The notes beneath the pieces are model-generated. The model saw nothing but the letters and a program-made list of their open reading frames with translations, made no database searches and was not told the DNA's origin. The translations under genes were made by a program, and so were the position numbers. DNA of 12,928 nt from JAVVEZ01 sp032250895 (GTDB lineage Bacteria > Pseudomonadota > Gammaproteobacteria > Pseudomonadales > Pseudohongiellaceae). The first letter of the stretch is position 1. Every line of letters starts with the position of its first letter. The stretch covers positions 1-12,928 of the forward strand of contig JAVVEZ010000091.1 in the NCBI GenBank assembly GCA_032250895.1, read 5' to 3'. Of this stretch, positions 7,123 through 12,928 are shown piece after piece.

Positions 7123-7156
7123 GTCATTTGTGTGCGTCTTGCCTTCATGAAATGAC
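7123..7156 (+). repeat. Inverted repeat in the nrdA leader (possible RNA hairpin)
   Basis: GTCATTT at 7123-7129 is the exact reverse complement of AAATGAC at 7150-7156, with a 20-nt loop. It is downstream of the predicted start point, so it could fold in the mRNA leader. No T-tract follows, so it is not a terminator. Confidence 0.45.
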
Positions 7157-7171
7157 TGGTTTCAATCGCCA

Positions 7172-7212
7172 TTACAGTTATAGGCCATTACAGCTATAGG
7201 TTACAGCCATAG
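7172..7212 (+). repeat. Three copies of TTACAGYYATAG in the nrdA leader
   Basis: TTACAGTTATAG (7172-7183), TTACAGCTATAG (7188-7199) and TTACAGCCATAG (7201-7212) are spaced 16 and 13 nt. The first two belong to a longer perfectly tandem 16-bp unit (7169-7184 and 7185-7200) that differs at one base. TATAG ends of one copy can pair with CTATA of the next, so alternative hairpins are possible. I recognise no known protein site. Confidence 0.75.
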
Positions 7213-7263
7213 AGAGTCGCCAATACATTAAAACAACAACAAGACAACACCCCGGAGCCGCCC

Positions 7264-10119
7264 ATGCATACCGAAACTGAAGCACCCCAACCCGCCTCAT
7301 CCTCCGCCCTTTCCGGCACCGGTTCCCAGGATACCAAAATAGCCGCCATGGCCCCTGGCCGCTTGCGGGTCATCAAGCGCAACGGTGCCGTCGTGGGTTA
7401 TGACGAATCCAAGATCATCGTCGCCATTACCAAGGCCTACCTGGCCGTTGAGGGTGGCAATGCCGCCGCCTCAACCCGCGTTCATGAAACAGTGGCGCAA
7501 CTGGCTGAAGAAATTTCCATGACCTTCAAGCGCCGCATGCCGTCGGGAGGTACTGTCCACATCGAGGAGATTCAGGATCAGGTGGAACTGATGCTGATGC
7601 GTTCCGGCGAGCACAAGGTCGCCCGGAGCTATGTCATCTACCGCGCTGACCGTGCCCGGGAACGGCAACAGGTGCAACCCCGGGACCAACAGCGTCCGGA
7701 TATCCTGGTGACCTTGACTGACGGTTCTACCCAGCCTTTGAATACCGGCCGTCTGCGCACCGTGATTGCCGAGGCCTGCGAGGGTCTCGACGACGTGACC
7801 GGCGAGGTGATTTACGAGGAAACCCTGAAAAACCTCTATTCCGGGGTCAAGATCGACGATGTCAGGGTCTCCCTGGTCATGACGGCCCGCACGCTGGTGG
7901 AACAGGAGCCCAACTACAGTTATGTCGCCGCCCGATTGCTGCTGGACAGCCTGCGCAGCGAAGCCCTGAGCTTTCTCGATGTCGCCGACAGTGCCACCCA
8001 GTCCGAAATGCACTACCGTTATGCTGCAACGCTGCGCGCTTATATCGAGAAAGGAGTCAAACTCGAACTGCTGTCACCGGTATTGCTGGAATTCGATCTG
8101 GAACGCCTGGGCCAGGCATTGAAGGCCGAACGCGATGACCAGTTCACCTATCTGGGTCTGCAGACCCTGTATGACCGCTACTTCATCCAGAGCGAAGGGA
8201 CCCGCTTTGAGCTGCCGCAAATCTTCTTCATGCGGGTTGCCATGGGCCTGGCGATCAACGAAGCGGACCGCGAAGGCCGGGCCATCGAGTTCTACAATCT
8301 GATCTCCAGTTTCGATTACATGGTTTCCACCCCGCAACTGTTCAATGCCGGGACCCTGCGCCCTCAGCTTTCCTCCTGTTTCCTGACCACGGTGCCGGAT
8401 GATCTCAGCGGCATCTATAACGCCATTCACGACAATGCCATGCTGTCGAAATGGGCAGGCGGGCTGGGCAATGACTGGACACCGGTACGGGCTCTGGGTG
8501 CCTACATCAAGGGTACCAACGGCAAGTCCCAGGGCGTCGTGCCCTTTCTGAAGGTGGTCAATGATACGGCTGTGGCCGTCAACCAGGGCGGCAAACGCAA
8601 GGGCGCTGTCTGTTCCTATCTGGAAACCTGGCATCTGGACATCGAGGAATTCCTGGAACTGCGCAAGAACACCGGCGACGACCGGCGTCGCGCCCACGAC
8701 ATGAATACCGCCAACTGGATCCCCGACCTCTTCATGAAACGGGTCTTCGAAGACGGCAAATGGACCTTGTTTTCGCCCAACGAAGTGCCGGATCTGCACG
8801 ACCTGCACGGCAGGGCCTTCGAAGCCCGCTATGAGCATTACGAGCAAATGGCCGCCGCCGGCAAACTCTATGTGCACAAGACCCTGCAAGCCAAGGATCT
8901 GTGGCGCAAGATGCTGTCCATGCTGTTTGAAACCGGCCATCCCTGGATCACCTTCAAGGACGCCTGCAACGTGCGTTCTCCCCAGCAGCATGTCGGTACC
9001 GTGCATTCATCCAATCTGTGTACCGAAATCACCCTGAATACCAACAAGGATGAAATTGCCGTGTGCAACCTCGGTTCCATCAACATGGTCAACCATGTGG
9101 ATGAAAACGGCCTGAACCGGGACAAGCTGCGCGGCACCATCCACACCGCCGTGCGCATGCTGGACAACGTCATCGATATCAATTACTACTCGGTATCGCA
9201 GGCAAAAAATTCCAATCTCAAGCACCGTCCGGTGGGCCTCGGTCTGATGGGTTTCCAGGACGCTCTTTACATGCAGAAGATTCCCTACGGTTCCGACGCC
9301 GCCGTCACCTTTGCCGATACCTCCATGGAGGTCATCAGCTATTACGCCATCGAAGCTTCCACGCTGCTGGCGGAAGAACGCGGTTGCTATGACAGCTATC
9401 AGGGTTCCCTGTGGAGTCAGGGCATCCTGCCCATAGACTCACTCGCCCTGCTCCGGGAGGAACGTGGTGAACAATACCTGGAAGTGGATATGAGCAGCAC
9501 CCTCGACTGGGATGCCCTGCGCAGTCAGGTTGCGGTCAAGGGCATGCGCAACTCCAATGTCATGGCCATTGCACCGACCGCCACCATTGCCAACATCACC
9601 GGGGTTTCACAGTCCATCGAGCCGACTTACCAGAACCTCTATGTGAAATCCAACCTCTCCGGCGAGTTCACGGTGACCAACCCTTATTTGATCCGGGATC
9701 TGAAACAGGAAGGCCTGTGGGACAGCGTCATGCTCAATGATCTCAAATACTACGACGGCAGCGTGCAGAACATCGACCGCGTTCCGGAGACCTTGAAAAT
9801 TCTCTATGCCACGGCATTTGAAATCAACCCGCGCTGGCTGGTGGATGCGGCCAGCCGTCGTCAGAAATGGATCGATCAGGCCCAGTCGCTCAACCTGTAT
9901 ATTGCCGACGCCAATGGCAAAAAACTGGACGTAACCTATCGCATGGCCTGGTACCGCGGTCTGAAAACAACGTATTACCTGCGCTCGATCGCCGCCACCA
10001 GCACGGAAAAATCCACTGTCAATGCCGGCAGACTGAATGCCGTATCGGCCCTGGGCGATTCGGCAGATCTGCCTCAGGCCTGTTCCATCACGGACCCGGA
10101 CTGTGAAGCATGTCAGTAA
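7264..10119 (+). CDS. nrdA: Ribonucleoside-diphosphate reductase class Ia, alpha (R1) subunit
   Basis: Reduces ribonucleoside diphosphates to deoxy forms using a radical passed from NrdB. It has 951 aa against 761 in E. coli; the extra N-terminal length is a second ATP-cone, as in Pseudomonas NrdA. Cone 1 spans about residues 33-130 (VIKRNG at 36-41) and cone 2 about 146-230 (shorter, degenerate-looking). Catalytic parts are complete: Cys372 (LSSCFL) and Cys601 (AVCNLGS) form the reducible pair, NLCTE at 584-588 holds the thiyl Cys586 with Asn584 and Glu588, and Tyr904-Tyr905 (KTTYYLR) carry the radical pathway. Cys947 and Cys950 in the tail are the shuttle pair for thioredoxin/glutaredoxin, as C-x2-C rather than E. 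coli's C-x4-C. GGAG sits 6 nt before the ATG. Regulation is probably by NrdR and DnaA, and dATP inhibition by cone 1. nrdB follows after 37 bp. Confidence 0.97.
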   Translation: MHTETEAPQPASSSALSGTGSQDTKIAAMAPGRLRVIKRNGAVVGYDESKIIVAITKAYLAVEGGNAAASTRVHETVAQLAEEISMTFKRRMPSGGTVHIEEIQDQVELMLMRSGEHKVARSYVIYRADRARERQQVQPRDQQRPDILVTLTDGSTQPLNTGRLRTVIAEACEGLDDVTGEVIYEETLKNLYSGVKIDDVRVSLVMTARTLVEQEPNYSYVAARLLLDSLRSEALSFLDVADSATQSEMHYRYAATLRAYIEKGVKLELLSPVLLEFDLERLGQALKAERDDQFTYLGLQTLYDRYFIQSEGTRFELPQIFFMRVAMGLAINEADREGRAIEFYNLISSFDYMVSTPQLFNAGTLRPQLSSCFLTTVPDDLSGIYNAIHDNAMLSKWAGGLGNDWTPVRALGAYIKGTNGKSQGVVPFLKVVNDTAVAVNQGGKRKGAVCSYLETWHLDIEEFLELRKNTGDDRRRAHDMNTANWIPDLFMKRVFEDGKWTLFSPNEVPDLHDLHGRAFEARYEHYEQMAAAGKLYVHKTLQAKDLWRKMLSMLFETGHPWITFKDACNVRSPQQHVGTVHSSNLCTEITLNTNKDEIAVCNLGSINMVNHVDENGLNRDKLRGTIHTAVRMLDNVIDINYYSVSQAKNSNLKHRPVGLGLMGFQDALYMQKIPYGSDAAVTFADTSMEVISYYAIEASTLLAEERGCYDSYQGSLWSQGILPIDSLALLREERGEQYLEVDMSSTLDWDALRSQVAVKGMRNSNVMAIAPTATIANITGVSQSIEPTYQNLYVKSNLSGEFTVTNPYLIRDLKQEGLWDSVMLNDLKYYDGSVQNIDRVPETLKILYATAFEINPRWLVDAASRRQKWIDQAQSLNLYIADANGKKLDVTYRMAWYRGLKTTYYLRSIAATSTEKSTVNAGRLNAVSALGDSADLPQACSITDPDCEACQ

Positions 10120-10156
10120 CAAAGCAACCAGAAGATAAAGCAAGTGAGGTGTCATA

Positions 10157-11545
10157 ATGTTGTCATGGGATGAATTTGAAGACGAGCAGCCCGATGCTCT
10201 CAGAACCAGCATCGGAATGAAGGCGTTTGCAGCATCCTCCGGCCACGCGGGGTCCAATGCCGTCTCCGGTGATTCTTCTGCTGAATCACCGGCATCTGCA
10301 GCCTCCTCCGACAATGCGGCAAGCCACAATGAGAATGTCGCTGACAGTAACAGAACGACTGTTACGGAAGAGACGACCACCCCGGCACTGCAAGAAGCCT
10401 CTGCCAGGCCGGATCAGGCGAAGAGCACTGCCGACCTGCCTGCGATCTCCCTGCTCGAGAAAGCACAGCTGGCCGTGCAGAAACTGGACACGACCGTCGC
10501 CAGTCAGGAGCTTGCCGGCGCCGCCGAACGGGTCACCGTGGATGACAAGGCCATGATCAACTGCCGGGCCGACCTCAACCAACTGGTGCCCTTCAAATAT
10601 GACTGGGCCTGGCAGAAGTACCTGGACGGTTGCGCCAACCACTGGATGCCGCAGGAAATCAACATGAATGCGGACATCGCGCTGTGGAAACAGCGGGAGG
10701 GTGGCCTCAGCGATGACGAACGCCTGATCGTCAAACGCAATCTGGGATTTTTCGCCACCGCCGATTCCCTGGTAGCCAACAATCTGGTCCTGGCCGTCTA
10801 CCGCCTGATCACCAACCCCGAGTGCCGCCAGTATATTCTCCGTCAGGCCTTTGAAGAGGCCATTCACACGCATGCCTATCAGTACTGTATCGAGTCCCTG
10901 GGCATGGACGAGGGCGAGATTTTCAACATGTACCATGAGGTTCCCTCGGTTGCCAAAAAAGCCTCCTGGGGGCTCAAATACACCCGGCAACTTTCGGACC
11001 CGACCTTCACGACCGGCACCGAAGCCAAGGACAGGGCACTGCTGAAGAACCTGATCGCATTTTATTGTTGTCTGGAAGGTATTTTCTTTTACTGTGGTTT
11101 TACCCAGATTCTGTCCATGGGCCGCCGCAACAAGATGACCGGTACCTCCGAACAGTTTCAGTACATTCTGCGCGACGAATCCATGCACCTGAATTTCGGT
11201 ATCGACATGATCAATCAGATCAAGTTTGAAAACCCCAGGCTGTGGAACGAAACCATGAAGCAGGAGGCTACCCAGATGATTCTGGAAGCCACCCAACTGG
11301 AAATCGACTATGCACGCGACACCATGCCCAGGGGCGTACTGGGCATGAATGCCGCGATGATGGAAGACTATCTGAAATTCATTGCCAACCGTCGGCTGGT
11401 GCAACTGGGGCTGCCGGAGCAGTTTGTTGGTGCCCAGAATCCCTTCCCCTGGATGTCGGAAATCATGGACCTGCGCAAGGAGAAAAACTTCTTCGAAACC
11501 CGGGTTATTGAATACCAGACGGGAGGAGCCCTCAGCTGGGAGTGA
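10157..11545 (+). CDS. nrdB: Ribonucleoside-diphosphate reductase class Ia, beta (R2) subunit
   Basis: Houses the di-iron centre and stable tyrosyl radical that starts catalysis in NrdA. It has 462 aa; the ferritin-like core begins near residue 130. Metal ligands are all present with E. coli-like spacing: Asp203, Glu234, His237, Glu307, Glu341 and His344. Tyr241, four residues after His237 (HTHAYQY), is the radical tyrosine, so this is class Ia and not the Phe-containing class Ic. Residues about 20-115 are a Ser/Ala/Thr-rich, probably disordered extension starting MLSWDEFEDE; Pseudomonas NrdB has a similar but shorter one. The C-terminal tail (QTGGALSWE) is the part that docks on R1. GAGGT lies 6 nt upstream of the ATG. 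The last codons and stop form the first unit of a five-copy tandem repeat running into the spacer. Confidence 0.97.
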   Translation: MLSWDEFEDEQPDALRTSIGMKAFAASSGHAGSNAVSGDSSAESPASAASSDNAASHNENVADSNRTTVTEETTTPALQEASARPDQAKSTADLPAISLLEKAQLAVQKLDTTVASQELAGAAERVTVDDKAMINCRADLNQLVPFKYDWAWQKYLDGCANHWMPQEINMNADIALWKQREGGLSDDERLIVKRNLGFFATADSLVANNLVLAVYRLITNPECRQYILRQAFEEAIHTHAYQYCIESLGMDEGEIFNMYHEVPSVAKKASWGLKYTRQLSDPTFTTGTEAKDRALLKNLIAFYCCLEGIFFYCGFTQILSMGRRNKMTGTSEQFQYILRDESMHLNFGIDMINQIKFENPRLWNETMKQEATQMILEATQLEIDYARDTMPRGVLGMNAAMMEDYLKFIANRRLVQLGLPEQFVGAQNPFPWMSEIMDLRKEKNFFETRVIEYQTGGALSWE

Positions 11546-11633
11546 AAGAGCCCTCAGCTGGGAGTGAAAGAGCCCTCAGCTGGGAGTGAAAGAGCCTTCA
11601 GCTGGGTGAAAGAGCCCTCAGCCGGGAATGAAG
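11526..11633 (+). repeat. Five-copy 22-bp tandem repeat derived from the nrdB 3' end
   Basis: Units are at 11526-11547, 11548-11569, 11570-11591, 11592-11611 and 11612-11633. The first three are identical. The fourth has one C-to-T change and lacks two bases. The fifth has several substitutions. Each intact unit contains GCCCTCAGCTGGGAGTGA, which is Ala-Leu-Ser-Trp-Glu-stop, the true end of NrdB. The GCC codons at 11528, 11550 and 11572 fall in frames 0, +1 and +2 relative to nrdB. Four units contain the palindrome CAGCTG. No T-tract follows, so this is not a standard terminator. Slippage duplication is the simplest origin, with decay increasing away from the gene. Confidence 0.95.
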
Positions 11634-11680
11634 AAATAAAAACACTGTTACACCGGTCACCCTGCCTCTGGAGGTAAGCC

Positions 11681-11968
11681 ATGACTAACAAAGAAGAAGC
11701 CGCCAAAAATGCCGAGCAGACCCTGATCAGCCTGGATCAGCTGAGCCAGACTCTTGAAGTCATGACCTGTGTCGTGGACCGGCTCAAACACCATCTGACC
11801 CGGCAGCTTTGCTACCATTCGGATCTGTTTCCGGACGACAAGCAGGGCCGGGCTGCCGAGAATGCGGAGTTCGCCAAAAACAGCCGTCGCCTGCGGGAAG
11901 AGAGCCTGATCGTGGAAATCACCCAACAGGAGATGGAGGACGGCTTCGATCCGGAGCTGCTTCATTAA
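11681..11968 (+). CDS. Hypothetical 95-aa soluble protein in the nrd operon
   Basis: I do not recognise a family. It is very likely a real gene: GGAGG lies 6 nt before the ATG, the frame is clean, and it sits between nrdB (135 bp upstream) and the cyclophilin gene (3 bp downstream), all on one strand. The protein is hydrophilic and charged, with no signal peptide or membrane segment. Residues 5-45 look like one long amphipathic helix (LISLDQLSQTLEVM, then VVDRLKHHLTRQL) and residues 55-87 like a second charged helix, so a helical hairpin or small coiled coil is plausible. There are two cysteines (30 and 44) and no CxxC. The near-overlap with the cyclophilin start suggests translational coupling. 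A role linked to ribonucleotide reductase is conjecture from position only. Confidence 0.8.
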   Translation: MTNKEEAAKNAEQTLISLDQLSQTLEVMTCVVDRLKHHLTRQLCYHSDLFPDDKQGRAAENAEFAKNSRRLREESLIVEITQQEMEDGFDPELLH

Positions 11969-11971
11969 AAC

Positions 11972-12826
11972 ATGAAAAAACTTTTGCTCCTGCTTACGCT
12001 GATCTGCGTCAATCTGAACGCAGCGGAACCCCGGGATACCATAACAGCAACGACCCCGGCCATCAGCCGGGAGAGCTATGATAACCCCTTGATCGAGATG
12101 GACACCTCGATGGGCAAGCTCATCATCGAGCTGTTTCCCAAGGAGGCACCACTGACTGTGGCAAATTTTCTCGGGCTGGCAGAAGGCACCAAGGCCTTCA
12201 TGGACCCGACAAGCGGGGAGAGCATCATGCGTCCCTTTTATGATGGCCTGATCTTTCACCGGGTAATCGACGGCTTCATGATTCAGGGTGGCGATCCGCT
12301 GGGCACTGGCCAGGGTGGCCCGGGTTATCAGTTCAGGGACGAGATCAATGCTGTCAGTCTCGGTCTCGACCAGATCCTGGTGGTGGGCGATGAAGGTTAT
12401 CCGCATCCCATGCTCGGCATTCGCAGTCAGGCCGATTTTCAGCAACGCGTATTAGGCCCCCTGTATGGCAAACTGGGTATCGGGAGCCAGGCTGATCTGG
12501 ATGCAAAAATCGACACCGTCAATGCGGCGTTGAAAACCATGACCATAAAACAGAGCTATGAAAACCTCGGCTACCACTATAACGAAAACCTGCTTTCAAG
12601 AGCGCCGGTACGTGGCGTCATCGCCATGGCCAACAGCGGCCCCGACAGCAACGGTTCACAGTTTTTCATCAACCTGGTGGACACCGACTGGCTGAGCGGC
12701 AAACACACCGTGTTCGGCAAGGTCCGCGCCGGTCTGAATGTTCTCGATGCCATTGCCAAGGTCCCGGTCGACGCCGACAACAGGCCTCTGCAGGATGTGA
12801 TCATCCTTTCCGTCAAACGCATCTGA
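11972..12826 (+). CDS. Periplasmic peptidyl-prolyl cis-trans isomerase (cyclophilin) with large insertion
   Basis: A proline isomerase that assists protein folding, predicted to be exported. Residues 1-17 are a short signal peptide (MKK, then a Leu-rich core, cleavage likely after LNA). Cyclophilin active-site residues are intact: Arg97 in FHRVI, Phe102 and Gln105 in FMIQGGDP, Gln230 and Phe232 in GSQFF, Trp240 and His245 in WLSGKHTVFG. The 284-aa length exceeds E. coli PpiA (190). Roughly 75 extra residues (about 126-205) sit between DEIN and NENLLSRAPVRGVIAMAN. That insert has two related stretches 20 residues apart, LGIRSQAD and LGIGSQAD. The start is 3 bp after the preceding stop, with GGAG about 15 nt upstream, so translation probably depends on the upstream gene. 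Confidence 0.93.
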   Translation: MKKLLLLLTLICVNLNAAEPRDTITATTPAISRESYDNPLIEMDTSMGKLIIELFPKEAPLTVANFLGLAEGTKAFMDPTSGESIMRPFYDGLIFHRVIDGFMIQGGDPLGTGQGGPGYQFRDEINAVSLGLDQILVVGDEGYPHPMLGIRSQADFQQRVLGPLYGKLGIGSQADLDAKIDTVNAALKTMTIKQSYENLGYHYNENLLSRAPVRGVIAMANSGPDSNGSQFFINLVDTDWLSGKHTVFGKVRAGLNVLDAIAKVPVDADNRPLQDVIILSVKRI

Positions 12827-12928
12827 TTCATCCTGCATCCGTCATCCCCGCGCCCTGGCCCCCTGTCTACGCTGCCCCCCTCTTCTGCAACAAAAAGAGT
12901 TCACCGCCGACCCATTGCCCGTTTTCCT

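Larger units (their letters stand above)
6906..7263 (+). promoter_or_regulatory. Non-coding control region and leader of the nrd operon
   Basis: A 358-bp gap with no supportable gene. From left to right it holds a plain stretch (6906-6999) without a visible terminator for the ABC ATPase gene, two DnaA-type boxes (7000-7019), a sigma70-like promoter (7030-7059), two NrdR boxes (7046-7093) flanked by an 8-bp inverted repeat (TGCATCAA 7036-7043, TTGATGCA 7110-7117), a possible hairpin (7123-7156), three TTACAGYYATAG repeats (7172-7212) and a Shine-Dalgarno. If the promoter is right, the leader is close to 200 nt. Confidence 0.7.

Noticed and set aside
7095..7123. A second nrdA promoter starting with a perfect TTGACA at 7095-7100
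   Set aside because: No -10-like hexamer occurs 16-18 bp downstream (the sequence there is GC-rich), so only the upstream promoter is listed.
8074..9006. A 310-codon minus-strand frame inside nrdA
   Set aside because: Shadow of a strongly coding gene; no domain or signals.
11382..11567. A small plus-strand frame ending in ALSWE, as if nrdB had an alternative end or a frameshift
   Set aside because: NrdB is intact in frame 0. This frame ends in ALSWE only because the second repeat unit lies in the +1 frame; it has no start signal of its own.
11526..11633. CRISPR array
   Set aside because: The units abut with no spacers, and the unit is the nrdB 3' coding end.
12827..12928. Possible terminator or new gene after the cyclophilin
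   Set aside because: The stretch is C-rich without a GC stem followed by T residues and without an open frame; nothing supportable is seen.

Overview
The window looks like chromosomal DNA of a GC-rich gammaproteobacterium related to the Pseudomonas/Cellvibrio branch. The basis is protein content and gene order: a subclass-I Fpr next to a FinR/YeiE-like LysR regulator, grxD beside argF, and a class Ia ribonucleotide reductase whose NrdA has two ATP-cones and whose NrdB has the long N-terminal extension and ALSWE terminus familiar from Pseudomonas. The species cannot be fixed from sequence alone. I see no prophage, insertion sequence, CRISPR array, tRNA or rRNA.

Layout. Positions 1-106 are an AT-rich edge with a Fur-like site and a perfect 9-bp inverted repeat; they probably control a gene beyond the left border. 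Ferredoxin-NADP+ reductase (fpr, minus) is divergent from a LysR regulator (finR-like, plus). The regulator converges on a FecA-like TonB-dependent receptor (minus), which has a Fur box inside its promoter. Next come grxD (minus, with its own terminator) and, divergent from it, argF followed about 11 bp later by a ferric-type ABC ATPase that has no permease or binding protein nearby. A 358-bp non-coding stretch (6906-7263) is a dense control region: DnaA boxes, a promoter overlapped by tandem NrdR boxes, and a long leader with a hairpin and three copies of TTACAGYYATAG. It precedes the operon nrdA-nrdB-(95-aa unknown protein)-periplasmic cyclophilin. The right edge (12827-12928) shows nothing I can name.

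How the parts fit. The left half is an iron and redox neighbourhood: flavin reductase with its regulator, outer-membrane ferric receptor, CGFS glutaredoxin and a ferric-type ABC ATPase. The right half makes deoxynucleotides with a di-iron/tyrosyl-radical enzyme under NrdR and DnaA control. All catalytic residues checked in NrdA and NrdB are present.

Most unusual point. The last six nrdB codons, including the stop, lie in a 22-bp unit repeated five times in tandem (11526-11633). Because 22 is not a multiple of 3, the first three copies place ALSWE-stop in all three reading frames. The other points worth a look are the structured nrdA leader, the unknown 95-aa protein in the nrd operon, and the cyclophilin with a large insertion. 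I did not find a convincing new multi-gene system.
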